From the NCBI RefSeq assembly GCF_000152625.1, contig NZ_CH724156.1, forward strand, positions 1,062,966 through 1,126,965: a DNA stretch of 64,000 nucleotides. The letters run 5' to 3'. Under the pieces are notes generated by a model. It was not told the origin of the DNA. It did not search any database and was given only the letters and a program-made list of their open reading frames with translations. Shown here piece by piece: positions 26,216 to 37,776 of this stretch. The translations under genes and the position numbers were made by a program. Source of the DNA: Roseovarius nubinhibens ISM. Its GTDB lineage: Bacteria; Pseudomonadota; Alphaproteobacteria; Rhodobacterales; Rhodobacteraceae. Each line of letters starts with the position of its first letter. Position 1 is the stretch's first letter.

Positions 26216-26772
26216 GGGCCGGCCCTTAGGATGGTGATCACCGTCTCCCCATAGCGGCGCTTGTCGAGAACATGCGTGTCTGATGGCGGGGTGATTTCGG
26301 CGCTGTCCTCCCAAACGAGCAATGCGCCCGAAGCCACCCAACCGCCTGCAAGCGCCGCGGCAAGAGCCTCTTCTCCCAGGCTCTTGCCATAAGGCGGATC
26401 GAGAAACACGAGGTCCGCCGGTTTGCCGTCATGCCGCCCGAGCCGCCGGGCATCGCGCCGCACCAGCCGTGTGACGGTTTGCGCCTTCAAAAGCGCGATA
26501 TTCTCGGTGATGAGCCCCTGCCCCGCGCGCCCGTTTTCCACGAAGGTCACATGCGAGGCCCCGCGCGACAGCGCCTCGAGCCCGAGCGCCCCGGTGCCCG
26601 CGAAAAGATCGAGCACCACGGCCCCGGTCACCGGATCGTCATAGCCGGAGATCAGCGCGCTAAAGAGGCTCTCGCGGACGCGGTCGGCGGTGGGGCGCAG
26701 ATGCGCGCCGCGGTCGCCCTTGCCCACCGAGGCCAGCCGCCTGCCGCGATGCTCTCCGGCGATGATCCTCAC
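26200..26772 (-). CDS. rsmD: 16S rRNA (guanine-966-N2)-methyltransferase RsmD
   Basis: The protein has 190 residues. It opens with MRIIAGEHRGRRL and LRPTADRVRESLFSAL, which are characteristic of RsmD. VLDLFAGTGALGLEALSRGA is the S-adenosylmethionine site and LVFLDPPYG is the N6/N2-methyltransferase catalytic motif. It methylates G966 in the small-subunit decoding region. Its start overlaps the stop of the upstream flavin reductase by four bases. Confidence 0.94.
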   Translation of the reverse strand: MRIIAGEHRGRRLASVGKGDRGAHLRPTADRVRESLFSALISGYDDPVTGAVVLDLFAGTGALGLEALSRGASHVTFVENGRAGQGLITENIALLKAQTVTRLVRRDARRLGRHDGKPADLVFLDPPYGKSLGEEALAAALAGGWVASGALLVWEDSAEITPPSDTHVLDKRRYGETVITILRAGPHQES

Positions 26773-27977
26773 GGCTTCAGCAGGGTCTTGAGCTCGGTCG
26801 CGGGGTCGGCGATGGCGGCGGGATCGGCGGTTTTCCCGTTATCGATCAGACGCTTGCCCACCATATAGGCGCGCGGCGCGTTCATCGCATCCACTGCCAA
26901 AAGCTGATCCCCCTTGAAGTACCAGAAGGACACCGCATCGCCATCGTCATGGCGCGTCACGATCCGGTCGAACCCGGTGCTGAGCCCGGCGATCTGCAGT
27001 TTGACGTCATATTGATCCGACCAGAACCACGGCTGCGGCACGTAATCCTTACCCGCGCCGAGCATGTTTTCGGCCACGCATTCCGCCATGTCGATGGCGT
27101 TTGGCACGCTCTCGAGCCGCAGGCGGCCAGCGCCATGGGGGAAGGAGGCGCAATCGCCGGCGGTCCAGATGGCCGGGTCCGAAGTGCGGCCCTGCGCGTC
27201 GGCGGCGATGCCATTGTCGAGGGCAAGCCCGGCGGCCTCGGCGAGTGCGGTTTCCGGCGTGATGCCGACACCCACGATGACGAAATCCACCGCCAGTTCA
27301 GAGCCATCCGAGAGCCGCGCGCCACTGACCTTGCCGTCGCCCAAGAGCCGGTCGAGCCCGACACCCTCGCGGATGTCGACGCCATGGTTGCCGTGAAGTT
27401 TGCGAAAGAAATCAGAGGTTTCCGGTGCCGCGACGCGCTGCAGGATGCGGTCCGACATTTCCACCAGCGTAACTTTAAGGCCCCGCGATGCCGCCACCGC
27501 CGCCGCCTCGAGCCCGATATAGCCGCCGCCGACGATGAGCACATGCGCGCCCGCGCGGACCATCGGCTCCATCGCGTCGACATCGGCGAGATCGCGGACG
27601 GTGAAGACGCCGGCAAGATCGCCGCCGATGGCGGCCGGAAGACGGCGCGGGGCCGAGCCGGTGGTCAGTGCGAGCTGATCGTAGGGCAGGCGTTCGTCGC
27701 CGAGAATGACCTCGCGCGCATCGCGGTCGATGCCGGTGACCGTCGCGCCGAGGCGCAGGTCAATCCCTTGATCCGCATAGAAACTTTCCGGCCGCAGGTA
27801 GAGCCGCTCAAGCTCCATTTCGCCCAGAAGATACTTCTTCGACAGCGGCGGGCGCTGGTAGGGGGGAGCTGATTCGGCGCCGATGAGGGTGATGCTGCCG
27901 TCATGGCCCAGGGTCCGAAGTTTGGCCACAAGGCTCGATCCGGCCTGTCCGGCCCCGATCACCACGATTTTCGACAT
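26769..27977 (-). CDS. FAD/NAD(P)-dependent ferredoxin reductase (rhodocoxin-reductase type)
   Basis: The protein has 402 residues. FAD site VVIGAGQAGSSLVAKLR is at the N-terminus and NAD site VLIVGGGYIGLEAAAVAASRG is in the middle. ATH-like APPYQRPPLSKKYL, IWTAGDCASFP and a C-terminal reductase-C domain (QPWFWSDQYDVKLQIAGL) follow. This is the layout of putidaredoxin/rhodocoxin reductases, which pass electrons from NAD(P)H to a 2Fe-2S ferredoxin serving a cytochrome P450 or dioxygenase. No such partner is adjacent. It is coupled to rsmD by an ATGA overlap. Confidence 0.92.
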   Translation of the reverse strand: MSKIVVIGAGQAGSSLVAKLRTLGHDGSITLIGAESAPPYQRPPLSKKYLLGEMELERLYLRPESFYADQGIDLRLGATVTGIDRDAREVILGDERLPYDQLALTTGSAPRRLPAAIGGDLAGVFTVRDLADVDAMEPMVRAGAHVLIVGGGYIGLEAAAVAASRGLKVTLVEMSDRILQRVAAPETSDFFRKLHGNHGVDIREGVGLDRLLGDGKVSGARLSDGSELAVDFVIVGVGITPETALAEAAGLALDNGIAADAQGRTSDPAIWTAGDCASFPHGAGRLRLESVPNAIDMAECVAENMLGAGKDYVPQPWFWSDQYDVKLQIAGLSTGFDRIVTRHDDGDAVSFWYFKGDQLLAVDAMNAPRAYMVGKRLIDNGKTADPAAIADPATELKTLLKP

Positions 27978-28078
27978 TTATTTCTCCCTCCGCGAAATTT
28001 ATTTCAGCATGGTCACGCTGTGGCCCCAGCCCTATATTTATCCTGAACCCGATTACCCCAACCAGACAGGATGCGACA

Positions 28079-28567
28079 ATGACTATTACCACCGGCGACA
28101 AAATCCCCTCGGCGACGCTGTTGCAGATGGGCGCGGACGGCCCAGAGCAAGTGTCGCTCGACGACAAGGCGAAGGGCCGCAAGCTGGCGATCTTTGCCCT
28201 GCCCGGCGCCTATACCGGCGTCTGCCACAACGCCCATGTGCCGAGCTTCGTGCGCAACATGGAGGCGCTCAAGGCCAAGGGCGTGGACGAGGTGATCTGC
28301 ATCTCGGTGAACGATCCCTTCGTGATGGGTGCCTGGGGCGAGAGCACCGGCGCGAAAGAAGCGGGCATTGCGATGCTGGGCGACGCGGATGCGAGCTTTA
28401 CCAAGGCGATGGGGATGGAGTTTTCGGCCCCGCCCGCCGGGCTGATCGACCGCTCGAAACGCTATGCGATGGTGGTCGAGGATGGCGTGGTGACGCTGCT
28501 TCAGGCCGAAGAGAGCCCCGGCGTCTGCGACGTCTCGGGCGCGGAATCGCTGCTCGACGCGATGTAA
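28079..28567 (+). CDS. Peroxiredoxin of the PRX5/AhpE-like group
   Basis: The protein has 162 residues. The peroxidatic cysteine is Cys49 in LPGAYTGVCHNAHVPSF, which aligns with the PGAFTPTC motif of type-II (Prx5) enzymes. Cys150 near the C-terminus sits where the resolving cysteine of atypical 2-Cys Prx5 lies. It reduces hydrogen peroxide and alkyl hydroperoxides with glutaredoxin or thioredoxin. It is divergent from the flavin reductase at 27977 and has its own terminator. Confidence 0.93.
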   Translation: MTITTGDKIPSATLLQMGADGPEQVSLDDKAKGRKLAIFALPGAYTGVCHNAHVPSFVRNMEALKAKGVDEVICISVNDPFVMGAWGESTGAKEAGIAMLGDADASFTKAMGMEFSAPPAGLIDRSKRYAMVVEDGVVTLLQAEESPGVCDVSGAESLLDAM

Positions 28568-28591
28568 GGCCAAGGGACTGATCCCAAAGCG

Positions 28592-28624
28592 AAAGGGCCA
28601 CCCCGGCGGGTGGCCCTTTTTCGT
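28592..28624 (+). terminator. Rho-independent terminator of the peroxiredoxin gene
   Basis: AAAGGGCCACC pairs perfectly with GGTGGCCCTTT around a short CCCGGC loop. It is followed by TT and TCGTT, giving a T-run of five. It starts 25 bases after the stop codon. Confidence 0.9.
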
Positions 28625-28733
28625 TGGTAGGGGGGCGGTCGGGCGCTGCCCGGGCCGCTGTGCGGCTGCTCCGGGCTAGCGGGCACAGGGCAACAAAGGC
28701 GTTACTCTCAAAGGCGATGGCGGGCTGGAAGGC

Positions 28734-28807
28734 TGGAGCGGGTAGCGGGAATCGAACCCGCACCTTAAGCTTGGAAGGCTCTTATGATACCATTTCACCA
28801 TACCCGC
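28734..28807 (-). tRNA. tRNA-Gly(UCC)
   Basis: Minus strand, 74 bases including an encoded CCA. The acceptor arm is GCGGGTA / TACCCGC. The D-loop is short, the anticodon loop is CTTCCAA giving anticodon TCC, and the T-arm GCGGGTTCGAATCCCGC is perfect. It reads GGA (and GGG) codons. Confidence 0.96.
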
Positions 28808-28844
28808 TCTGCGGGACTTGAATTAGGGCAGGACGCGAGCCGGG

Positions 28845-30056
28845 TCAAGCCGGTCGCGTCTCGATATGCGAGCTGCGTTCCAGCGTGCGATGGACCGGGC
28901 AGCGGTCGGCGATGTCCATCAGCCGGGCGCGCTGTTCCTCGTCGAGATCGCCCTCGAGCGTGATCACCCGCAAGAAGCGGTCGATCTTGGCCTCATGGCT
29001 CGCCTCGGCGTCCTGGGCATGGACCTTGTCGTGGCAGACATCGACCCGCACATGGTCGAGCGGCCAGCCCTTGCGGCGGGCATACATGCGGATGGTCATC
29101 GAGGTGCAGGCCCCGAGCCCGGCCGAGAGGAACCCATAGGGCGACATGCCGCGATCGGTGCCGCCATAGGCCTCGGGTTCGTCCGCCAGCGCATGGTGTT
29201 TGGGACCGGCGTTCACATCCTGCAAGAACCCCTCGGAATCGGCCTCTGAGACGCGCACGACGCCTTCGGGCGCGCCGGGCGGCGGCGCGGGCGGGCGCAG
29301 GTCGAGATAGCGTTGGGCCCAGGCGGAAATCACCTCGGCGGCATAGTCGGCATCCTGTGGCCGGGTCAGCAGATGATCGGCATCATCAAGGGTGACAAAG
29401 CTCTTGGGGTGCTTGGCCTGCAGGAAGATTTCCGATGCGTTTTCAATGCCTACGGTCTCGTCGCGCGGGGCGTGGAGGATCAGCAAAGCGCGTTTCAGCG
29501 CGGCAATCTCGGGGCCGATGGCCTCGGCTTTGACATTCTCGACAAAGCCCTGACCGATGCGGATCTTGCGGCCGCCAAGCGGCACCTCGGCAGAGCCGTC
29601 GGCGGCGATCTTGTCGAGCGCATCGCCGAAATTATGGGTGACATGGCCGGGATCATAGGGCGCGCCGATGGTGGCCACCGCGCGGGTGCTGTCGATGCGG
29701 CGGGCGGCGGCGAGCACGGCGGCGCCGCCGAGCGAGTGACCGATCAACAGGGAGGGGGCCATACCACGGCGGTCAAGCTCGGCCGCGGCGAGCAGCAGGT
29801 CGTCGACATTTGAGGTGAAGGTGGTGTTTTCAAATTCGCCCTCGGAATGGCCCAAGCCGGTGAAATCAAAGCGCAAAACGGCAATGCCCGCGCCCGCGAG
29901 ACGGGCCGAGATGCGGCGCACGGCGGGGATGTCCTTGGAACAGGTGAAGCAATGCGCGAACAGCGCGGTGGCGAGATGCGGCCCCTCGGGCATGTCGAGA
30001 CGCGCCGCCAACATGGCACCGGTATGGCCTTGGAAAGTAAAGCGTTCGGAGCTCAT
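28845..30056 (-). CDS. Bifunctional alpha/beta-hydrolase and OsmC-family fusion protein
   Basis: The protein has 403 residues. The N-terminal alpha/beta hydrolase (about 1-250) has LFAHCFTCSKD, the nucleophile motif GHSLGGAA, LILHAPRDETVGIEN (Asp) and DDADHLLTRPQD (His). The C-terminal OsmC/Ohr domain (about 265-403) has LGACTSMTIRMYARRKGWPLDHVRVDV with one catalytic cysteine and RCPVHRTLERS with the second. OsmC domains reduce organic hydroperoxides with two cysteines. The fusion is known in proteobacteria, and the joint role is unproven. ATG 30056 has AAAGGACC in front. Confidence 0.92.
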   Translation of the reverse strand: MSSERFTFQGHTGAMLAARLDMPEGPHLATALFAHCFTCSKDIPAVRRISARLAGAGIAVLRFDFTGLGHSEGEFENTTFTSNVDDLLLAAAELDRRGMAPSLLIGHSLGGAAVLAAARRIDSTRAVATIGAPYDPGHVTHNFGDALDKIAADGSAEVPLGGRKIRIGQGFVENVKAEAIGPEIAALKRALLILHAPRDETVGIENASEIFLQAKHPKSFVTLDDADHLLTRPQDADYAAEVISAWAQRYLDLRPPAPPPGAPEGVVRVSEADSEGFLQDVNAGPKHHALADEPEAYGGTDRGMSPYGFLSAGLGACTSMTIRMYARRKGWPLDHVRVDVCHDKVHAQDAEASHEAKIDRFLRVITLEGDLDEEQRARLMDIADRCPVHRTLERSSHIETRPA

Positions 30057-30467
30057 GGCAGGTCCTTTCAACTCAGTAGTTGATAGCTAGGCAAGCGGGG
30101 TCAGAGGCGCCAGTGGCTTGTCACATCCGTCACGCGATGGTGAGACTCTGCGCACAGGGGATCACGGGGAGTTTGACATAGGTGAACGGGCTCTGGCCAG
30201 TGCGACGCTTTTTCGCGTTAACCAACGGGAAAACCGGGGGAAATTGCCGAAAATGCCCTGTCGGTATCACGTCGGTATTACGACAGCATCGCGTCGGCCT
30301 ATGAGTCGCGCGAGTTGCACGGCGGCGCAGATGTTACAGCGGCGCGCGGTGGGGTCATGAGGCAATTCATCACGAGAAATGATCACCAACACAATAAACA
30401 TTCTTTTTACTTATGTGGCGCAAAGCCTCAGATTACCGGCATCACGTTGGCCCAAAGGAGATCTGAG
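30057..30467. other. Intergenic stretch without a recognised gene
   Basis: These 411 bases between the divergent hydrolase-OsmC and small membrane-protein genes are less GC-rich than the surroundings. An AT-rich patch at 30370-30425 (caacacaataaacattc) probably holds the promoter of the gene at 30468. I see no conserved RNA, repeat or believable ORF. Confidence 0.5.
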
Positions 30468-30680
30468 ATGGCCCACAATATCACTCTGCACCCCGCCCTG
30501 TCTGAAGCCAGAGACCGGCGTCAGTCGCGCATCGCCCGTTTGATCGCCATGGTTCTGGCGCTCGGCCTTGTCACGGCGATCCTCACCGGCGGCACCGCGC
30601 CCGAGCAAGACCCGGCCCGCGCCGCCACCCCGTCGCCGGAAAACTGGCATGGCAATGTGCGCGCCAGCGGCCCCTATTGA
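30468..30680 (+). CDS. Small single-pass membrane protein, unknown
   Basis: The predicted protein has 70 residues: a charged N-terminus (ALSEARDRRQSRIAR), one hydrophobic helix (LIAMVLALGLVTAILTGG) and a Pro/Ala-rich tail. A strong AAAGGAG site 8 bases before the ATG supports translation. The frame is open upstream, but the earlier ATGs lack such a site. A terminator-like hairpin follows. I do not recognise the family. Confidence 0.6.
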   Translation: MAHNITLHPALSEARDRRQSRIARLIAMVLALGLVTAILTGGTAPEQDPARAATPSPENWHGNVRASGPY

Positions 30681-30725
30681 GCCGCCCGCGCCAAGCGCCG
30701 CACATAGGCGGCGCAAGAACGACAC

Positions 30726-30749
30726 AGGGCGGGGGTCATGCCCCGCCCT
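30726..30749. terminator. Bidirectional hairpin between the small membrane protein and dddP
   Basis: AGGGCGGGG and CCCCGCCCT form a perfect 9-bp stem with loop GTCATG. On the plus strand GCCCGTTTTG follows. It lies between two convergent genes and probably ends both transcripts. Confidence 0.65.
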
Positions 30750-30779
30750 GCCCGTTTTGCCCCTGATTAGGCCGCCCGG

Positions 30780-32120
30780 TCAGCGGCCCATGAGCGCCGG
30801 GTCGAACGGGTAGGAGGTCAGGTTCTCATAGCCTGTCTCGGTGATCAGCACCTGATCCTCGAGCTTGATGGTGAAATTGCCACCGACCGCGCCGACCGCC
30901 GCCTCGACACAGAGCACCATGCCCGGTTCGAGCGGGTAGTCGTAAGACCCGGGCACCGCCTGATCGGGATAGGCCACGAGCGGCCATTCATCGCAGAGCC
31001 CGACCCCATGCATCAGGCAGCCGTATTTCTGCGCCTGAAACTGCTCGTCGAGCCGATGCGAGCGCTCGGAAAGCTCGGGGATGGTCACGCCGGGTTTGAG
31101 CATCTCCATATTGGTCATGATATGCTCATGCGCGTGCTGCATCGCATAGACCATATCGGCGGGCGGGGCGGCGTCGCCGACCCACCAGCTGCGCGAGATG
31201 TCGACGCAGATGCCGTAGCTGCCGATGAGATCGGTGTCGAAAGAGATGATCTCGTTGTTCTGGATGATGCGGGGGCCGCATTCCTGAAACCACGGGTTGG
31301 TGCGCGGGCCGGAGGCGAGGAGCCGGGTTTCGATCCACTCGCCGCCGCGCTTGATGTTTTCGGCATGGAGCACCGCCCAGACGTCATCCTCGGAGGTGTT
31401 GCCCTGCGGGACCGCCTCGCGGGCGAAATGTTCCATCGCGGCGACCGAGGTTTCGCAGGCATGGACGGCGCAGCGCATGGCGAGGATTTCATCCGGCCCC
31501 TTGATGGCGCGGGTCTTTTCGGTGAGCTCTTCGCCCTCCATGATCTCGAACCCCTGCGCCTCGAGCGCGCGCAGCCCGTGCAGCATGATCTTGTCCACCG
31601 CGAGCCGCATATTGCCGCCGCCATGTTCGGCGATGAGCGTGCGCACCTCGTTGGAAAAGGCATCGGCGGCGACGTCGACCTTGTCGCCACGGTCGAAATA
31701 GAACAGGTCCGCGCCGAACCGCTGTTCGCGCACCAGCGGGTTGAACGTGCTCAGGAAGGGCGAGTTCTTGTAATCCCAGATCACCATATAGCCATCGGCA
31801 CAGACCAGCAGGGCGCGGAACGGGTTATGGGCGTTCCAGAGCTGCATGTTGGTGCTGTCGGTGGCGTAGCGGATGTTGAGCGGGTCGAACATCAACACGC
31901 CGCCATAGTCGCGGTCGACCACGGCCTGGGTCAGGCGGTTCCAGCGAAATTCGCGCATCCGCTGCAGATCGGGCAGCGCGAGGCCGGCCGTCGCCCATTC
32001 GCCAAAGGCCAGCTGGGTCGGGCCGATCTCGATCCGGTTGTTGTCATTGGGGGTGTTGTCGCCGAGCGTGGCGCCACGGCTCGGGTCGATCTTGCGGGTC
32101 TCGCTGTAATGCTGGTTCAT
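30780..32120 (-). CDS. dddP: Dimethylsulfoniopropionate lyase DddP
   Basis: The protein has 446 residues of the M24 (pita-bread) fold. It is DddP rather than an aminopeptidase P: the sequence matches the marine Roseobacter DddP pattern throughout (RKIDPSRGATLGDNTPNDNN, PLNIRYATDSTNMQLWN, RLLASGPRTNPWFQECGPR). The residues described for DddP are all present at the published numbering: metal ligands Asp295, Asp297, Asp307, His371, Glu406, Glu421 and catalytic Asp377. It cleaves DMSP to dimethyl sulfide and acrylate. No regulator, DMSP transporter or acrylate genes are adjacent. Confidence 0.96.
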   Translation of the reverse strand: MNQHYSETRKIDPSRGATLGDNTPNDNNRIEIGPTQLAFGEWATAGLALPDLQRMREFRWNRLTQAVVDRDYGGVLMFDPLNIRYATDSTNMQLWNAHNPFRALLVCADGYMVIWDYKNSPFLSTFNPLVREQRFGADLFYFDRGDKVDVAADAFSNEVRTLIAEHGGGNMRLAVDKIMLHGLRALEAQGFEIMEGEELTEKTRAIKGPDEILAMRCAVHACETSVAAMEHFAREAVPQGNTSEDDVWAVLHAENIKRGGEWIETRLLASGPRTNPWFQECGPRIIQNNEIISFDTDLIGSYGICVDISRSWWVGDAAPPADMVYAMQHAHEHIMTNMEMLKPGVTIPELSERSHRLDEQFQAQKYGCLMHGVGLCDEWPLVAYPDQAVPGSYDYPLEPGMVLCVEAAVGAVGGNFTIKLEDQVLITETGYENLTSYPFDPALMGR

Positions 32121-32230
32121 GGCCTGGCCTCCCTTTTCCCCGATAGTTTGGGGAAAAGGGGCGGTGATGCTGGCCTATAGGCGACATGATTGCCGGTTTG
32201 ACGCGGCGCTCTGGGATCAGCGCTTTGGCG

Positions 32231-32977
32231 TCAGGCGGCCTTGGGTTTGGAGCGGTCGCCCACCGTGTCGCGCAGGAGCGAATAGGTGAGCAGCGCGCCG
32301 CCCACCGGCGGCACATGCAGGAGCATGGTCGCGCCGAGCACATAGATCGTCATATGCATGGGCAGGCTGACCCCCGGCTGATCGGCGAGACGGTCGGCGT
32401 CTTGTACCGCCTCGTTGAGGGCCTCGCGCAGGGCGTGCATCTCGGGCGAGTGCGGTTCTTTTTCCGGGGCAGGCCGGGATTTGGGCGCGGGCTCGGCCTG
32501 TTCTGCCGCTTCGGCCTCTTCGGAGGATTTCGGGCGGGCGCGAGTGCGCAGCGCGTCTTCGCCGAGGCGCAGGTTTTCGGCCATCTCGGTCAGCAGGGTC
32601 GCGTCGAGCGCGCTGTCGATGGGGGTCTGCAAGAGCTGATCGGGGGGCAGGTAATTGGTCAGATGTTCGAGGATATGCTGCAAGAAGGCCTCGCAGACCT
32701 CGTAGCTGCCGAACGGGTTCTCATGGCCCGGCGCAGAGCCGAGGCCGAGCACCAGATGCCACGGGTCCTTGGCCAGGAGCGGCGTCACCCAGCGCAGCGC
32801 GAGGCGCAGGTTCTCGCGGTCGAGAAAGGCGGTGTCGTCGCCCTGCCAGATCAGCGCGCGGTGATCGGTGCCAAAGCGGAAGGCGATGTCGAACTCTTCC
32901 ACGATATCGGCAAATTCCAGGTCGGGCCGCGCGTCGAAACGCAATGCCACCACAAGGCCGGGTCCGGTATAGGTCAT
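32231..32977 (-). CDS. Uncharacterised protein with a Pro/Glu-rich linker
   Basis: The protein has 248 residues. I do not recognise the family. Residues 1-145 look globular (LVVALRFDARPDLEFADIVEEFD, LALRWVTPLLAKDPWHLVLGLG). Residues 148-180 are an Ala/Glu/Pro/Lys-rich linker. The last 45 residues contain a hydrophobic stretch (MTIYVLGATMLLHVPPVGGALL), so a C-terminal membrane anchor is likely. AGGACA precedes the ATG. It follows the next gene (33450) after 26 bases and may form a two-gene operon with it. Confidence 0.65.
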   Translation of the reverse strand: MTYTGPGLVVALRFDARPDLEFADIVEEFDIAFRFGTDHRALIWQGDDTAFLDRENLRLALRWVTPLLAKDPWHLVLGLGSAPGHENPFGSYEVCEAFLQHILEHLTNYLPPDQLLQTPIDSALDATLLTEMAENLRLGEDALRTRARPKSSEEAEAAEQAEPAPKSRPAPEKEPHSPEMHALREALNEAVQDADRLADQPGVSLPMHMTIYVLGATMLLHVPPVGGALLTYSLLRDTVGDRSKPKAA

Positions 32978-33003
32978 GTCAAAATGTCCTGTTGAAAGGG
33001 GGG

Positions 33004-33450
33004 TTACTGCAGCAGGCCAAGGGCCTGATGCAGCGTGTCAGAGGTTGCAGGGCTGGTGTCGAGCGCGATGAACAGCCCGGTGAGCGCGACCGCATGGGCG
33101 GCCAGTCGGAAATCCGCGCCGCGCAGCAGGTAGGAGAGCAGCACCAACAGCCCGATGGGCAGGGCCAGCATCACCAGCACGGCGCAGAGCAGCCAGGCAA
33201 AGCCTTGGCTCTTCATTTCCGAGGCGACCTCGTCAAACGGGGCCTGCGCCAGATCGAGCGCGGCGGCACCATGCGCGGGCAGCAGCCCCGGCACTTCGGT
33301 CTGCAACCGGTCGAGCGTGTCGTCAATCGCGCCGAACCGTGCCACGCCCTGTGGATCGGGGCGCAGATCGGGGCGCGCGCCCCTGTCCTGCTCTCGGCGC
33401 TGTATGAGCCGCGCCAGCGGACCGTTCTGGAAAAGTGTCGTAAACATCAT
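33004..33450 (-). CDS. Uncharacterised two-helix membrane protein
   Basis: The protein has 148 residues. The N-terminal half is soluble and charged (LIQRREQDRGARPDLRPD). Two hydrophobic segments follow: FAWLLCAVLVMLALPIGLLVLLSYLL and HAVALTGLFIALDT. The start is one of two adjacent ATGs at 33450/33447; a TTG at 33456 is also possible. It probably sits in one operon with the downstream gene at 32977, which also has a hydrophobic C-terminus. I do not recognise a function. Confidence 0.6.
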   Translation of the reverse strand: MMFTTLFQNGPLARLIQRREQDRGARPDLRPDPQGVARFGAIDDTLDRLQTEVPGLLPAHGAAALDLAQAPFDEVASEMKSQGFAWLLCAVLVMLALPIGLLVLLSYLLRGADFRLAAHAVALTGLFIALDTSPATSDTLHQALGLLQ

Positions 33451-33696
33451 ATCCAATCCCGAGTCTTCGTTGGGTCCATTAAGAGCGTCGGAAAAGGGCG
33501 GTAATATTATTCAATAATGGTCAGTTCTTGTTAATGTTTCCGAAAGGATTACGGCGGGCGGGCCGCGCTAAGCCCTTATTATTATAGCCAACTGAGAAAC
33601 AATGCGCCGAAAGCCCCGGCGTTTTTGCCCAATTTCCGCCTCAAAAATCCACATGTCCAGCGCCCTGCGCCCCGATCTGATCATCCCCGCACCAAA

Positions 33697-33726
33697 GGAA
33701 AACGGGGCGCCCCGAAGGACGCCCCG
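33697..33726 (-). terminator. Terminator of glnA
   Basis: On the minus strand CGGGGCGTCC-TTCG-GGGCGCCCCG forms a 10-bp stem (one G-U pair) closed by a UUCG tetraloop, followed by TTTT. It begins 27 bases after the glnA stop. Confidence 0.88.
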
Positions 33727-33753
33727 CCGAATTCTCGTAAGAAGAACGAGAGA

Positions 33754-35160
33754 TTAGCAGCTGTAGTACATGCCGAACTCGACCGGGTGCGGCGTGTGTT
33801 CGTAAAGCTCGATCTCTTCCATCTTCAGAGCGATATAGCCGTCGATCTGGTCTTTGGTGAACACGTCACCGGCGAGCAGATAGTCGTGATCGGCCTTCAG
33901 CTCTTCCATGGCTTCGCGCAGGCTGCCACAGACGGTGGGGATGCCTTCGAGCTCTTCGGCCGGCAGGTCGTAGAGGTTCTTGTCCATGGCTTCGCCGGGG
34001 TCGATCTTGGACTTGATACCGTCGAGGCCGGCCATCAGCAGCGCGGCAAAGGCGAGGTAGGGGTTCGCCGCCGGATCGGGGAAGCGGGCCTCGACGCGTT
34101 TTGCCTTGGGGCTCTCGGTCCATGGGATCCGGACGCAGCCCGACCGGTTGCGGGCCGAATAGGCGCGCAGAACGGGGGCTTCGAAACCGGGGATCAGACG
34201 CTTGTAGCTGTTGGTCGCCGGGTTGGTGAAGGCGTTGAGCGACTTGGCGTGCTTGAGGATACCGCCGATGAAATACAGCGCCTCTTGGCTCAGGTCGGCA
34301 TATTTGTCGCCAGCAAAGAGCGGCTTGCCGTCTTTCCAGATCGACATGTTCACATGCATGCCGGTGCCGTTGTCGCCGGCGATCGGCTTGGGCATGAAGG
34401 TTGCCGTCTTGCCATAGGCGTGGGCCACGTTGTGGATCACGTATTTGTATTTCTGCAGCTCGTCGGCCTGTTTGGTCAGGCTGTCGAAGATCAGGCCAAG
34501 CTCGTGCTGGCACGAGGCCACTTCGTGGTGATGCTTGTCGACCTTCATGCCCAGACGTTTCATCGTCGAGAGCATTTCCGAACGGATGTCCTGCGCGTCG
34601 TCGATCGGGTTCACCGGGAAGTAGCCGCCCTTGACGCCGGGACGATGGCCCATGTTGCCCATCTCGTATTCGGTGTCCGAGTTCCAGGAAGCGTCCTGGG
34701 CGTCGACCTCATAGGAGACCTTGTTGATCGTGTTCGAGAAGCGCACGTCGTCGAAGAGGAAAAACTCCGCCTCGGGGCCCATGTAGGCCACGTCGCCGAT
34801 GCCCGAGGCCTTGAGATAGGCTTCGGCCTTTTCGGCGGTGCCGCGCGGGTCGCGCTCATAGGCTTCGCCGGTGTCGGGCTCGACCACCGAGCAATGCACG
34901 CAGAGGGTTTTCTCGGCATAGAAGGGATCGACATAGGCGCTGTCGGTGTCGATCATCAGCTTCATGTCGGAGGCTTCGATGCTTTTCCAGCCAGCGATCG
35001 ACGAGCCGTCGAACATAAAGCCTTCCTCGAGGAAGTCTTCGTCCACCTGGTCGGACATCAGCGTCACGTGCTGAAGCTTGCCGCGCGGGTCGGTGAAACG
35101 AACGTCGACATATTCGATGTCCTCGTCCTTGATCATCTTGAGCAGGTCAGTTGCGCTCAT
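33754..35160 (-). CDS. glnA: Glutamine synthetase type I
   Basis: The protein has 468 residues, the standard GSI-beta length. The ligand signatures [32 protein letters not shown] and NRSGCVRIP are present, as is the adenylylation tyrosine Tyr397 in DKNLYDLP. It makes glutamine from glutamate and ammonium with ATP. Tyr397 implies control by GlnE adenylylation signalled through PII. It is downstream of glnB with 39 bases between, the usual glnBA operon of alphaproteobacteria. Confidence 0.98.
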   Translation of the reverse strand: MSATDLLKMIKDEDIEYVDVRFTDPRGKLQHVTLMSDQVDEDFLEEGFMFDGSSIAGWKSIEASDMKLMIDTDSAYVDPFYAEKTLCVHCSVVEPDTGEAYERDPRGTAEKAEAYLKASGIGDVAYMGPEAEFFLFDDVRFSNTINKVSYEVDAQDASWNSDTEYEMGNMGHRPGVKGGYFPVNPIDDAQDIRSEMLSTMKRLGMKVDKHHHEVASCQHELGLIFDSLTKQADELQKYKYVIHNVAHAYGKTATFMPKPIAGDNGTGMHVNMSIWKDGKPLFAGDKYADLSQEALYFIGGILKHAKSLNAFTNPATNSYKRLIPGFEAPVLRAYSARNRSGCVRIPWTESPKAKRVEARFPDPAANPYLAFAALLMAGLDGIKSKIDPGEAMDKNLYDLPAEELEGIPTVCGSLREAMEELKADHDYLLAGDVFTKDQIDGYIALKMEEIELYEHTPHPVEFGMYYSC

Positions 35161-35199
35161 AACAAAATATCCTCTGGCTAGTGTCTTTAGGAACTGGGA

Positions 35200-37278
<2,079 letters not shown>

Positions 37279-37282
<4 letters not shown>

Positions 37283-37776
37283 GCCGCGCTGTGCAGCGGC
37301 TGGGCCATGTCATGCCCGGCCAGTTCGAGCCCGTCGACATAGAGCACATGCGGGCTGTCAAAGATCAGCGTGATGACATCCATCTCGATCTCGCCCAGCG
37401 CGGTGATAAACTCGCCATCGACCAGAGCCGCCGCCGGAACGAGGGCGGCCGGCAGGTTGAACATGGCGCGGGCGCGCCAGTCGCGGACATGGACATGCTG
37501 ATCCTCAGGCAGGATGACATCGCAATCGGGCCGCGTGTCGCCCAGCGACCCTGCGAGGATCTTGACCGCGCGGGTGACGAGACGCCGCCGCCGGATATTG
37601 CGCAGCACCGCCATGCCCGCGTCGCGGGTGACGATCCGGTCGCCCGGCATGAGATGTTCGACAGGCATTTCGCCCGACAATGTCAGAATGCGCGCGCCAA
37701 CCGGCAACCCGCCCATAGCAAGGGATGCATCCACGGGGGCCTGACCCCGCTTGCGCCCGACCGTTTTCGGTTCCAT
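37279..37776 (-). CDS. Hint-domain protein (Hint_2 type)
   Basis: The protein has 165 residues. LPVGARILTLSGEMPVEHLMPGDRIVTRDAGMAVLRNI is the start of a hedgehog/intein (Hint) fold of the group common in Rhodobacterales (Hint_2/DUF-type). VILPEDQHVHVRDWRARAMF corresponds to the block with the conserved His. The first residue of a self-splicing Hint is Cys or Ser; here the position reads GARI, so no autocleavage is expected. No secreted or Ca-binding (RTX) region is attached, unlike many homologues. It overlaps the 3' end of nnrD by four bases, convergently. Confidence 0.78.
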
